Positions 8,931-17,398 of a stretch of DNA of 64,000 bases are shown one piece after another. Below the pieces are notes generated by a model. That model was not told the DNA's origin. It ran no database searches and saw only the letters and a list, made by a program, of their open reading frames with translations. A program made the translations under genes and the position numbers. The DNA is from Hyphochytrium catenoides (Eukaryota; Sar; Hyphochytriomycetes; Hyphochytriales; Hyphochytriaceae): assembly GCA_900088475.1 (NCBI GenBank), contig FLMG01003686.1, positions 124,001 through 188,000 on the forward strand, in the 5' to 3' direction. How positions within the stretch are numbered: position 1 is the first letter of the stretch; each line of letters begins with the position of its first letter.

Positions 8931-8957
8931 CATCAAGAACTGAACCTCTTTGAGACG

Positions 8958-10202
8958 ATGGTCCTAGGTATTATCTTAACGAGTGCGATCGGGTATGGTG
9001 CCTCTTCAATTCTAAAACGAGGTGGTGACGATGAAGAACTATGCACAATATGCATGGAACCAATCGATGCTCAGGCCAACATTAAGCTGCGATGTACACA
9101 CAAGTTTCATAAGTCTTGTCTTCGTGAATTCGTAACGACAGAACAAGGAAATTTTATTGATTACGACGGTGAAAGCACTATGGCTAGATACAACGAGCAA
9201 GATCGTATACTACAAGAACAGAGAGCGCAAGGGCTACGAGAAGATAATGCAGCTGCGTACGAACAAGCGATCCAGAACGTTGATCCTGTGATGCGAGGAC
9301 AAGAAGATCTCACGCCAGAGAGACGGCAGTGGCTGTTAAACCAACTGCGAGCTAATAATGAGAAGGCCAGGAAAGGCGGTGCCATAAACAACCACTGTCC
9401 TATCTGTAGACAGAAGATCGATGAAGACCAACTTCGTGAACTTGATCTCTTTCGCTTCAACGGGACACCTCAAAGACCGCATCAAAGACCACCTCAAGGG
9501 CCGCCTCAAGAACCACCCCAAGAACCACTACCATCAACTATCTACATTCCAGATTTCAATGAAATGCTTACCGATGATCTAGATGATTATATCTCAGATG
9601 TTGTTAGAAGCTGGGACCCCAGATCTGGACCAACAAAGCTAACAGCGCTCATCAACCATTACATTTCAGGGCCTCAGGACATCCCAACACGTATCCCGAT
9701 CTTCCAGTTACATCACAAACATAGTCTGATAAGTCTTATTATTGCAGAATGTATCACTCCAGAGCCAGTTGATTGGCTCATAGACTATCTGCGTAACACA
9801 TACGGAGAAGAAGCCATGAGACTAGCATTGAACTATAGCGGTCCGGATAATGAAGCGCCTGCAGTCGACTTCATATGGTTGGTAGCTGCGTCAACAGCAT
9901 CAATGTCGTCAATCGTACGGATACTAGAAAGTTTGGATCTCGCAGGTATGAATCTCACAGCTAAGTGTAGTGACGGCAGTAACGTTCTGATGCGAGTTAT
10001 ATTTTCACGACGTAACTATCATCCTGAATCTAACTTAGCACTGACAATTGACCTGCTAATCATCGCAGACAATGCAGGTATTGATCTGAGAGCTACCAAC
10101 CGTCGGGGTGAAACTGCGCTAGACATATATCGGCAAGGCATCCGTGCTAACCCGCAGTTTGAACGGGTTCTAGGTATTGCCGATGAAGGTGACGGTTTCT
10201 AA
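8958..10202 (+). CDS. split-RING finger protein with ankyrin-like C-terminus
   Basis: A hydrophobic N-terminal segment (about residues 1-18) is followed by RING-type ligands C29, C32, C46, H48, H51 and C54; the last pair, C147 and C150 (CPIC), comes only after a 93-residue insertion rich in charged helix. This is a RING with a long loop between ligand pairs. A Pro/Gln-rich repeat region (PQGPPQEPPQ) precedes a C-terminal half with ankyrin-like helices (near AAVDFIWLVAASTASMSSI and RRGETALDIYR). Likely function: membrane-anchored E3 ubiquitin ligase choosing substrates by its C-terminal repeats. The start was set by the ATG downstream of a TATA-type element. Confidence 0.8.
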   Translation: MVLGIILTSAIGYGASSILKRGGDDEELCTICMEPIDAQANIKLRCTHKFHKSCLREFVTTEQGNFIDYDGESTMARYNEQDRILQEQRAQGLREDNAAAYEQAIQNVDPVMRGQEDLTPERRQWLLNQLRANNEKARKGGAINNHCPICRQKIDEDQLRELDLFRFNGTPQRPHQRPPQGPPQEPPQEPLPSTIYIPDFNEMLTDDLDDYISDVVRSWDPRSGPTKLTALINHYISGPQDIPTRIPIFQLHHKHSLISLIIAECITPEPVDWLIDYLRNTYGEEAMRLALNYSGPDNEAPAVDFIWLVAASTASMSSIVRILESLDLAGMNLTAKCSDGSNVLMRVIFSRRNYHPESNLALTIDLLIIADNAGIDLRATNRRGETALDIYRQGIRANPQFERVLGIADEGDGF

Positions 10203-10229
10203 CTTGTCCAAAAGGAGATAAGTAAGAAC

Positions 10230-10336
10230 TATAGAGAGTACTTATATAGGATTGACACGTACCAAAGCTATAGGGGGTGAGAGAAAGTTGGCCAAGAGAA
10301 AAACTTCAGCTCATTACCGGACTATTTGCTCGCCAC
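10230..10336. repeat. left direct repeat flanking the zinc-finger gene
   Basis: This contains the block ending TTGACACGTACCAAAGCTAT and a second block with AACTTCAGCTCATTACCGGA. Both recur in the same order at 11422-11585, where 58 extra bases separate them. Confidence 0.75.
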
Positions 10337-10389
10337 GAACTCCCATAATGACATTTGTTTTTTCATTAAGTAACAGTCGAGTTATGCCG

Positions 10390-11319
10390 TTATTGGTCTC
10401 GCTGAATCATATCCTTGTTGTTAAGGATAACGAGGCCTACTATACGCTGGAGGGTTCGATCTGCGATGGCCTCCTTGTTGAACATTCCATCCATGGTCTC
10501 CTCTATAATTTGCCTGAGACGCTGGCCCAGCTTGGTCTCAGCCATTGCTTTCTCCTCTGAGACCAGGCACAACATGAAGTCTCTGCCCTCTTTGATCAGG
10601 TGCTCTAGAATTTCTTTCTTGGGGCGAATTTCCCACTTCTCTCCAGTATAGACGTATAGTAAAGCACTCTCAAACTTTTTGTTTGTAGTTGTAATGACAT
10701 GATGCTCAGGTAGCTGTGGATCAAAATATTTTGCTTTAACAAAGGAGGCTATACCTTTGGTGACATCGTCCTGGCAGAGGTCAAGCAATCGTTCAACTGA
10801 TATTTTTTGATTGCTGCCATCCTGGTAATGGCGATTATAGTATCCATTGTGATAGGGTATCAAGTTAATTGTGTTATGCTGTTGGTTCTGGATTTGCTGG
10901 TTCTCAATCTGTTGATTCTCAATGGTAGTAGTTATGTTGTTTGTGACGTTGTTTGTGACACTGACTGGTTTCTTTTTTAATTCTTCAATATCCTTTTGTA
11001 GCCGCTGTACCTCTTTCCAAAGAGCTTCAGCTGAAGCTGGAGGATTGCTTTCTATCGGTGTTGCTTGACTACCAACATACCTGGACTTACAGATCGTCTG
11101 ATGATGGTATCGATTGTTGTTATGGTTGAACCGGCGTCCACAGAATTTACAGCTATATGTTATCTCGTTCAAGTTGAGGTTCATCTCCCGAAGCTCGATT
11201 AAAAGCGTTTCGTTAGGTATATCAGACAAAATTGGCTGGCATACCTTCTTCCGCTGAAGATGTTTTTTCAAATAGGGCTTTGCGGATGTTTTGTGGCCAC
11301 ATCGCTTGCAAGAAAACAT
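10390..11319 (-). CDS. C2H2 zinc-finger/coiled-coil protein of the giant-virus type
   Basis: Two zinc-finger units open the protein: CKRCGHKTSAKPYLKKHLQ near residue 4 and CKFCGRRFNHNNNRYHH near residue 57. A coiled-coil at about residues 105-120 (KEVQRLQKDIEELKKK) and an Asn/Gln/Thr-rich linker (NNVTNNITTTIENQQ) follow, then a conserved C-terminal domain of about 150 residues. This architecture is common in multi-copy gene families of mimiviruses and their relatives. The gene sits between long direct repeats and has a decayed 3'-end copy at 8650, which points to duplication or mobility. Role unknown; DNA binding is likely. Confidence 0.75.
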   Translation of the reverse strand: MFSCKRCGHKTSAKPYLKKHLQRKKVCQPILSDIPNETLLIELREMNLNLNEITYSCKFCGRRFNHNNNRYHHQTICKSRYVGSQATPIESNPPASAEALWKEVQRLQKDIEELKKKPVSVTNNVTNNITTTIENQQIENQQIQNQQHNTINLIPYHNGYYNRHYQDGSNQKISVERLLDLCQDDVTKGIASFVKAKYFDPQLPEHHVITTTNKKFESALLYVYTGEKWEIRPKKEILEHLIKEGRDFMLCLVSEEKAMAETKLGQRLRQIIEETMDGMFNKEAIADRTLQRIVGLVILNNKDMIQRDQ

Positions 11320-11421
11320 TTTGTTATTTGTATACTACTATGCTTTCTTCAAGCAATATAAAAAGTATCAAAAATATACCTCTAATGATAGACTTGAACC
11401 CTTAGATGCTTTATCAAAACC

Positions 11422-11585
11422 CATAGAGAGTACTTGTATAGGATTGACACGTACCAAAGCTATAGGGGGGTGAGAGAAAGTAAGTTGTCAGATTTTTTTG
11501 GGCTGGCCGATGAAGACCCCCGGCCTATTTCTTAGCGTCTGGCCAAGAAAAAAACTTCAGCTCATCACCGGACTGTTTGCTCGCC
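11422..11585. repeat. right direct repeat flanking the zinc-finger gene
   Basis: Blocks 11422-11480 and 11539-11585 match 10230-10288 and 10289-10336 closely; 11481-11538 is an insertion or the matching piece was lost from the left copy. The rest of the gap 11320-11681 has no gene. Confidence 0.75.
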
Positions 11586-11640
11586 ATCAGCGGGGAGTTC
11601 TAGTGTTCTATCATCTCGTTACGTTCCCCCAGAGATAAGT

Positions 11641-11661
11641 TCAGAAAGAGCCAGTTCGAAC
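11641..11661 (-). repeat. dispersed motif copy downstream of zinc-finger gene
   Basis: On the minus strand GAACTGGCTCTTTCTGAA lies about 25 bases past the stop of the gene at 11682. Similar copies occur at 6807, 17232, 24004, 51217 and 52179. Confidence 0.4.
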
Positions 11662-11681
11662 GGCACGTTACTGTGTGTTGA

Positions 11682-13439
11682 TTATGTAGATGGTAATGAG
11701 ATTCTGGCTTTGATTAGCTTGACCATCTCCTCAGAGTACTTAAGTTGAAAAGAGTTTAGATGTGCTCTCTTCACTTGTTGATAATAACGCAGAAGGTTAG
11801 CTCTGTAGATAATTGTCTTGTTCGCAGTAGACAAGTTGGGTGGTATCCCGAGGTGAGAATCAATCGAGTATGAAGACTGACGAAAGCGTTCCAGTCTTTG
11901 CTTCCATGCCGCCTGATCCCGCTTGCAAGGAAGCGATAGAGGATTGCTTCGGGCATAGAGATGATCAATCTGATCTTCCCTAGTCTCATAGCGGATACCA
12001 CAAGCATCACAATACGCTTCAGAGCAGGTAGCACTATGAGGAAATCCGTCACTCGCAAGACACCACGGACACTGCTTGGCTAGCTCACAATCCTCAAGCT
12101 CGTGTCCGGCAAGATCTTCGTATACAAGAGAGCAGTTGGTGCAAGTGTGTTGCTTCTCACAGCCCGTGCGATGCTCGGGTAGTAACTCTGATGGAAACCG
12201 CTCCTCACAGAGAGGACACTCAATCGCCAAAACTTTGACATACCACTGCACCACATCCTCCTCATCCCATAGCACTCTACACTGCGGATGAGCAACCGAA
12301 ACGTGACTCAGAAAACTGCGAAGGGTAGGGAAGACTAAATGACACGATGAGCAAGGCAAAACTTTAGCATCATCCAAGTGGTATCGATAGAGATGCTGCA
12401 TCCGCCTCTCCGCGTCGGACTCAAGCACCACGTTGCATGTTGGGCACCAATACGCTGTCTGGCCGGAGCCATTGCTGCTTTGCTGACCGGAACCACCGCT
12501 GGGGCTGGCACTACTGGGATGCTGAGCGCTCTGGTTCGCACCGGGGCCATTGGGCGTGCTAGTGTTGCTTTGCTTTGTAGTCCACTTGCCCTCCAGAGCC
12601 ATCTCCTTGCATCGCTCAGATTTCTTTAGATGTTGTACGAACTTATCATTGGATGACCATTGGATATTACAGACAGGGCATGGTCCCATCTGAACAAAGG
12701 TGGAGTAAGGAGTCGTCAACGTAGGTATCTTGACATCAGGATTGAGAACGGCACCGGTACACTCAGACTGGTGGCCTGCAAGGGTCTGGTGATGGTCGGT
12801 AGGGAAGCAGCATTTGCATTTAGAACACCGTCTCTTGCAGCCGGCCATATGCTTCTCCAACCTAAGAGTATTAGAGAACAGCGAGAGGCATCCATCGCAT
12901 TGGATATACATTTCGTGCGGCCTTTTCTCGCAAATCCCTTCGTGTCGCCGCCTTCCCTTGCCAACGCTCGTATGACAAAACTCGCACTCCTCTCTGGGCG
13001 ACTTTCGATCAGGACATAGCGTCTGGTGCTCGTTCCGGACCTGAGTATTGATAAACTTTTTGTGGCAGTGTTGGCACTTGGGTCTGGATGAGCAGGAACG
13101 CTGATGCTGTTGAATGGTGTCCCATCTAGCCAAATAGCGTTTACAGTAAATGCAACGGTGTAGCCGGTGTCTCTGGATACAGCTTTGCTCGTGAAGGCAT
13201 CGATCAGGCGCGTTGGGAAGTACCATAAAGCAGTGTTCACAGACACGCAGAGCCTTTGGCCGACCATAACAGACTGGGAAGTGATTCTTTAGGGGCACGG
13301 ATGGCTTTTCATGACAGAAAATGCATATAGCTATTACATCTTGTGGAGCCGCCTCGTATATGCATTGAACCTCGTGAATCTGCCGCTGCCGATCCAAGCG
13401 AAAGGCAGCACCACACTTCCGGCAAGCATGAATCCCCAT
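11682..13439 (-). CDS. multi-zinc-finger protein
   Basis: About 585 residues starting MGIHACRKCG; the codon before is GTG, so the ATG at 13439 was chosen. At least fifteen CxxC pairs occur, most followed by H-x3/5-H or H-x-C ligands (CRKCGAAFRLDRQRQIH, CQHCHKKFINTQVRNEH, CDGCLSLFSNTLRLEKH, CPTCNVVLESDAERRMQH). A Gly/Ser/Asn/Gln-rich linker near residue 300 (SPSGGSGQQSSNGSG) separates two finger arrays. The irregular spacing recalls TRAF-type and C2H2 fingers mixed. Function is probably nucleic-acid or protein binding; no homologue is recognised. The C-terminal 90 residues are helical without Cys. Confidence 0.75.
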   Translation of the reverse strand: MGIHACRKCGAAFRLDRQRQIHEVQCIYEAAPQDVIAICIFCHEKPSVPLKNHFPVCYGRPKALRVCEHCFMVLPNAPDRCLHEQSCIQRHRLHRCIYCKRYLARWDTIQQHQRSCSSRPKCQHCHKKFINTQVRNEHQTLCPDRKSPREECEFCHTSVGKGRRRHEGICEKRPHEMYIQCDGCLSLFSNTLRLEKHMAGCKRRCSKCKCCFPTDHHQTLAGHQSECTGAVLNPDVKIPTLTTPYSTFVQMGPCPVCNIQWSSNDKFVQHLKKSERCKEMALEGKWTTKQSNTSTPNGPGANQSAQHPSSASPSGGSGQQSSNGSGQTAYWCPTCNVVLESDAERRMQHLYRYHLDDAKVLPCSSCHLVFPTLRSFLSHVSVAHPQCRVLWDEEDVVQWYVKVLAIECPLCEERFPSELLPEHRTGCEKQHTCTNCSLVYEDLAGHELEDCELAKQCPWCLASDGFPHSATCSEAYCDACGIRYETREDQIDHLYARSNPLSLPCKRDQAAWKQRLERFRQSSYSIDSHLGIPPNLSTANKTIIYRANLLRYYQQVKRAHLNSFQLKYSEEMVKLIKARISLPST

Positions 13440-13717
13440 CACATTTAACGAAAGTCTGCGACAGGCAGGATTTTGAAAAATGAGTTCTGAATTGCAAGCA
13501 CATCTGGCGGGCAGCGCAGAATCATAGAACCTAGATCAAAGAACGTTCTAGTTATCGATACATAGATTACACAGCAGTTATTTATTCCAGGTGGGTGACC
13601 AGCAGCGTTGACTACAAGCAGCGACCAGAAGGTTCGGTCGTTGTCAAAGCTTGGTCACCATCATCACCCGAAAATGTTTTTTTCATAATAACTATAAAGA
13701 CAGCTCTACTATATAGC

Positions 13718-14080
13718 ATGGTGAGGTCATCTAGCAAGAAACTTAGAATGCCATCAGATGAGGCCTCAAAACAACTGGTCCGTAAGGTAATTGCAGATCT
13801 TAATAAAGCCAACCCTCTGGTAATATGGGGTAGGTCGACGTGTCCCTATTGTACGCGGGCCAAGAACTTTCTTCTTGACGCAGGAATCTGTTTTGTTTCA
13901 TTCGATGTCAACTTTAGTACCAATCAATCCTTGTATGAGTCAGTGCTGAAGGAGAGTCATCCTACCTTCCCACAGATCTACTACAAAGAAACAAAATTAG
14001 GTGGCTGTGATGATCTCATAGCGGTAGTTAACAAGATGGGGGTCCAGGAATTTAAAGCGTCAGTCAATTCAAGGAGGTGA
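13718..14080 (+). CDS. glutaredoxin-like protein
   Basis: From the ATG at 13718 the protein has 120 residues. A beta strand LVIWGRST leads into the dithiol active site CPYC at residues 42-45; TFPQIYY carries the cis-proline, and LGGCDDLIAVV matches the glutathione-binding GGxxD end of glutaredoxins. The family reduces protein disulfides and glutathione mixed disulfides in the cytosol. Large DNA viruses often carry such proteins for virion disulfide chemistry. The longer in-frame N-terminus up to 13595 is less likely because a TATA-like stretch lies at 13691-13715. Confidence 0.85.
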   Translation: MVRSSSKKLRMPSDEASKQLVRKVIADLNKANPLVIWGRSTCPYCTRAKNFLLDAGICFVSFDVNFSTNQSLYESVLKESHPTFPQIYYKETKLGGCDDLIAVVNKMGVQEFKASVNSRR

Positions 14081-14174
14081 GCGTCATCCGCCCCAAGGTC
14101 TCGCGCCGTAGAAAAAAATTTCTAGACTGAATGGGTGACCCAACAGGGATTTAAACAAACATATCGGTGTGATG

Positions 14175-14186
14175 TATTATATATAG
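14175..14186 (+). promoter_or_regulatory. TATA-type promoter element
   Basis: TATTATATATAG lies about 67 bases before the ATG at 14253, in an otherwise AT-rich gap. Confidence 0.35.
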
Positions 14187-14252
14187 TAGCTTTGTACATT
14201 TTCCTTGTATCCATCTTACCTTTTTGCAGGACATATAGATAGTTATACAGTC

Positions 14253-15056
14253 ATGAGTGATCTCAAGAACCAAGGACCCTGGTTCAACCAGTACCATAAA
14301 GAGTATCCCAGGTGGAGTAACCTGTACAATGAACGCTACGGCGGCCGGCAGCGCTTATACAAGTTTGACATGGAAGAACTGACAGATCTCCTTCGAATAT
14401 CATTTCCATTGTATCATAATTGTGCTATCTCCCAACAGCCCATCAAAGCACATAAGCTGCTGGCCTTCATTAGCGAATCCTTTGACCATGAAGTTGGTAG
14501 TGTTAAGCTAAAAGAGATTAAAGATATTATTCGCGCTAACTATAGAAAGAATGACTTCATTGACGTGGAGCAAGCTTTTAATATTTTTAAGCTGCTGCTC
14601 CAGAAGCACTGGGACCTTGACCCTAACCACTCTGACGTATGCGCACGGCAGATCCTCTGTGTGTTCGGAAGTCGAGTAGGCTACACCTTCGAGTCATTGT
14701 CCAAGCCTGGTATCCAGGTCTCTGATGAGTACCTCTCTGAAAGTTCCAGCTATGATGAAGATGACTCCGACGCAGATGTATGCAGCTGCGGTAGCAACGA
14801 GGAATGTAGTGACTGCGAGGGTGATGATGAAGACGAGACGTGCAGCTGCAATAGTGAGCAGGAATGTGACATCTGTGCAGATGATAGCTGCAGCTGTGGG
14901 ACCAATGAAGAATGTGATGTCTGTGCAGGATCAGATGACGAGACTTGCAGCTGCGGGTCCGACCAAGAATGCGACATCTGTGCAGATGATAACGGTGATG
15001 GTAACACTGACTCCGAAGAAGATGACTCAAATGAAGAATACTCTGACGAAGACTAA
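14253..15056 (+). CDS. acidic protein with four Cys-rich repeats
   Basis: This 267-residue protein has an N-terminal helical domain (about residues 1-150, no recognised family) and an acidic tail with four Cys repeats: CSCGSNEECSDC, CSCNSEQECDIC, CSCGTNEECDVC and CSCGSDQECDIC. Each has the form C-x-C-x6-C-x2-C and is separated by Asp/Glu-rich spacers. Five Cys-dense units with acidic spacers suggest a metal-binding tail. The frame upstream begins at TTG (14205), so the ATG MSDLKNQ was used. The repeats could have expanded by slippage, but their codons differ between copies, so they seem to be kept by selection. Confidence 0.7.
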   Translation: MSDLKNQGPWFNQYHKEYPRWSNLYNERYGGRQRLYKFDMEELTDLLRISFPLYHNCAISQQPIKAHKLLAFISESFDHEVGSVKLKEIKDIIRANYRKNDFIDVEQAFNIFKLLLQKHWDLDPNHSDVCARQILCVFGSRVGYTFESLSKPGIQVSDEYLSESSSYDEDDSDADVCSCGSNEECSDCEGDDEDETCSCNSEQECDICADDSCSCGTNEECDVCAGSDDETCSCGSDQECDICADDNGDGNTDSEEDDSNEEYSDED

Positions 15057-15120
15057 AGAAACTTCTTATGATCAGTTACTGAAGATACTTTTTTTCTTAT
15101 TGGCCTCCGTCAGCCGATAC

Positions 15121-15444
15121 TCACCTATCCTGTGTGAGCTCAAACTTGTCGCTCGACAGATATGCCGTGAGGATAGCCGCCAGGGCTGGTATCACATCCA
15201 CGGAGCGGCCACCGACGGTCCATCGCTTCAGTTCCGTGATGGGCTCCCAGCGTTTCCAGTCGTAGATAGTGATGGTCTGGTCTGCTGACTCGATGATCCA
15301 TTGTCTTCTAATCTTCCCATCGTCTTCATGGATAGGTTCTCCAAAGATTTGTACTAGATCTTGGTAGCTAATGGTAAGGGCTCCCCTCTTTGAGCTCCCT
15401 GACATAGCACAGAGGTCGTTGGTGGTCTTGAATGCTGGCGCCAT
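15121..15444 (-). CDS. small conserved viral protein, unknown function
   Basis: From the ATG at 15444 the product has 107 residues. The core (ITISYQDLVQIFGEP, then a charged turn, QWIIESADQTITIYDWK) resembles a small domain I have seen in several phages and giant viruses, in which a short helix is followed by a beta-hairpin ending in a Tyr-Asp/Asn-Trp/Tyr-Lys motif; I cannot name it with certainty. The longer frame up to 15660 includes a hydrophobic stretch and was not used. Confidence 0.55.
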   Translation of the reverse strand: MAPAFKTTNDLCAMSGSSKRGALTISYQDLVQIFGEPIHEDDGKIRRQWIIESADQTITIYDWKRWEPITELKRWTVGGRSVDVIPALAAILTAYLSSDKFELTQDR

Positions 15445-15554
15445 GGTTCTCCGAAAGTTGATCTTCCTTTGCGTTTTCAAAAGTGAGATCCAAAAAAGCC
15501 AATTCACAAGATAAGCAGACCTCAAGACCGCTAACGGTAACAACAAAGGCAGAA

Positions 15555-15743
15555 ATGACTGCACACAAGAAGTATTGGAACGACGAAACGACGCTAAGAG
15601 CTCTTTCCAACGAACCAATATTTCAAAGATACCATCAAGCAGTACTGGATCCAAGAACACTCTTCAGTGTAGCTACCACTAAGACAAGTTTCTTTTCATT
15701 GGCGTTTGAGGTGCCATCGCTTAGGAACCTTTCCTGGAAATGA
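15555..15743 (+). CDS. possible small protein
   Basis: A 62-codon frame starts 27 bases after a CCGCTAACGG motif copy and fills part of an otherwise empty 396-base gap. It has no recognised features and could be chance. Included only so that the gap is described. Confidence 0.25.
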   Translation: MTAHKKYWNDETTLRALSNEPIFQRYHQAVLDPRTLFSVATTKTSFFSLAFEVPSLRNLSWK

Positions 15744-15840
15744 TGTGATCTGTTCTCTGCCACCAAACCTTTTTTATACCGCTAACGGTAAGACCTTGGA
15801 GAACAAAAAAGTTAGAGGGAGTCAGTTAGAGATGTTAGGA

Positions 15841-16266
15841 CTACTTGTTTGTGAGCTTCACAAGAATTACCTTTCGCGTCTCAGCAAACTTATCAATAAT
15901 TTTTTTGTAAGAATCCCAGTTACCGCCGGCAAGGCCACACCCAATACCAAAAGGAAATGCGATAGACATATTCGGGGGGATTTGCTCCAAACACTTTTGA
16001 AAGGCTTCAAGACGAATCTCCGATGTGTCGTTCTTGAATCTAGGCTTTCCAGGATAATGTTGGCCTAACAGGTTGATCACTCTACCTCTAATGATGATAG
16101 TTCCCAGCTTGCGTTGACTCCCATCATCATAAATATTGGCATCAGGAAAATTTCTAAAAATTTGGCTTGAGAGACCTTTCGGAAACCTACTGACACAATT
16201 GCATTGATGCGCAATGTAGTAGGAGTCTACAAAGTCTAACAGGTTTCCCTCTACAATAGTTGCCAT
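15841..16266 (-). CDS. macro-domain (ADP-ribose-binding) protein
   Basis: The 141-residue product is a single macro domain. NLLDFVDSYYIAHQCNCVS matches the conserved start with the ligand-contacting Asn/Asp region, followed by FPDANIYDD, GTIIIRGRVINLLGQ (a core strand pair), and the C-terminal signature AFPFGIGCGLAGGNW (phosphate-binding loop). It resembles the Poa1p/ADP-ribose-1''-phosphatase type. Members bind or remove ADP-ribose, counteracting host ADP-ribosylation or processing a tRNA-splicing by-product. The first codon of the longer frame is GTG; the ATG at 16266 is chosen. Confidence 0.85.
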   Translation of the reverse strand: MATIVEGNLLDFVDSYYIAHQCNCVSRFPKGLSSQIFRNFPDANIYDDGSQRKLGTIIIRGRVINLLGQHYPGKPRFKNDTSEIRLEAFQKCLEQIPPNMSIAFPFGIGCGLAGGNWDSYKKIIDKFAETRKVILVKLTNK

Positions 16267-16415
16267 CACTCTATTTTATAGCAAGTACGTAATCTATCTC
16301 TAGTACTTCATCAGAAAAACGTATGTGGGAGCTCATACTTTCTTGCAACTACAAAAAAACTTTACGACCGTATGAAATTAAAGACTGCCCCTCTTAGAAC
16401 ATATAGCTCTGTGCG

Positions 16416-16619
16416 ATGTCAGACACCGACAAAGAGACCGACTCTCTTGTTGTGGAGCCCGTTTACCTGCCTGGCAGACATGACAGCATCTTCAAGAGCT
16501 GTACTTTATCAATCAATGGAAGACCAGCTCAGGAGTTGGTATGGAGCGAGCAGGAAGGGAAGCTTGTAGACGTTACCAAAGCAGACAAGGAGGAGCCCAG
16601 CCCCAAGCCGAAAGACTAG
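16416..16619 (+). CDS. small charged protein
   Basis: A 67-residue product with acidic ends and Lys/Pro at the C-terminus (EEPSPKPKD). No domain, no membrane span. A weak TATA-like stretch (ATATAG) lies about 15 bases before the ATG. No family is recognised. Confidence 0.45.
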   Translation: MSDTDKETDSLVVEPVYLPGRHDSIFKSCTLSINGRPAQELVWSEQEGKLVDVTKADKEEPSPKPKD

Positions 16620-16715
16620 ATGAACCCCTTACTTTTTCTGGTCGAGAGTTGCCTAACCTCAACCTATATATTGCTTCTTTAGTTTTTTTTATAATGATGT
16701 TGTATAACCAAAGCG

Positions 16716-17138
16716 ATGCCGTACATCAATAATAAGTGGATCGATGATGATCGTTATCGGAGACTCCTGAAGAAAAAAGAGATTGAATCAGCAACAAGGA
16801 GATGGAGCGCTCTTTCGTTAGCCGAAAAGACAAAAGAAGTGAAGAGTGAGAGAAATGGTCATGCTTTTATAGGTGTTGTATGTCTTCTCGTGTGTCTGTT
16901 CTTCATCTACATTGCCGTCGTAAGTGAGACATGGAACGGACTTTTCTGGTTCTTGGGAGCATGTATTGCGATCCCGGCTTATTTCGAGCTTCGTGAATGT
17001 GTAACCTACACGCAAATATCAAAGAGTCCTAACAAGATTGAGGCCCTACCTTACAGAAAAATTGATGATGATGACATAAGCAATGCTAAGAAAGCAATTG
17101 CTGCCGAAATGAATGCTAGCAACCGTAGTGAAGGATAA
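16716..17138 (+). CDS. two-span membrane protein
   Basis: A basic N-terminal region of about 45 residues (RYRRLLKKKEIESATRRW) is followed by two hydrophobic segments near residues 50-68 and 76-91, and a C-terminal region with a IDDDDIS acidic patch. Both ends probably face the same side of the membrane. No family is recognised. It is one of several small hairpin membrane proteins in the window. Confidence 0.65.
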   Translation: MPYINNKWIDDDRYRRLLKKKEIESATRRWSALSLAEKTKEVKSERNGHAFIGVVCLLVCLFFIYIAVVSETWNGLFWFLGACIAIPAYFELRECVTYTQISKSPNKIEALPYRKIDDDDISNAKKAIAAEMNASNRSEG

Positions 17139-17231
17139 AGATGCCTCCCCACTGGTGAGGTCTTGCTTGTGCTGCTTTCCGGTAACGACAAGTATATACG
17201 TTCGAGATGATAACTTTGGGTTAGATCATCA

Positions 17232-17252
17232 ATAAGCTCAGATAGAGCCAGT
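17232..17252 (-). repeat. dispersed motif copy
   Basis: Minus-strand GGAACTGGCTCTATCTGA, related to the copies at 6807, 11641, 24004, 51217 and 52179. It is in the gap before the ankyrin gene at 17399. Confidence 0.35.
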
Positions 17253-17338
17253 TCCAAGCTGTAATTGCAATCAGTTATCAATTCTTTCTTTACAGTAAGA
17301 CGTTACCGGCTATTGTGATGTCTATTCCAATTATGAAG

Positions 17339-17350
17339 GTCACTTTTCAA
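17339..17350 (+). promoter_or_regulatory. CACTTTTCAA motif upstream of ankyrin gene
   Basis: GTCACTTTTCAA lies about 58 bases before the ATG at 17399. Close copies precede the genes at 20050, 34320 and 60752. Candidate promoter motif. Confidence 0.4.
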
Positions 17351-17398
17351 GTTTCTCTCTGCTGAGCAAGCCCAGAGGTTGCCGCTTCTCCCCGCACC

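Larger units (their letters stand above)
8521..8957. other. gene-poor stretch with decayed sequence
   Basis: No intact gene is seen. At 8650-8760 the minus strand still resembles the last codons and the 3' flank of the zinc-finger gene at 10390-11319, with an internal stop. The right end holds the promoter of the RING gene. Confidence 0.5.

Noticed and set aside
14623-15030. His/Arg/Ser-rich minus-strand frames over the Cys-rich tail
   Set aside because: These mirror the Cys/Asp codons of the real gene and have no independent support.
17051-17281. Minus-strand 76-codon frame containing ELALSELI
   Set aside because: It overlaps the membrane-protein gene in its second half, and the ELALSELI peptide is only one reading of the dispersed DNA motif.
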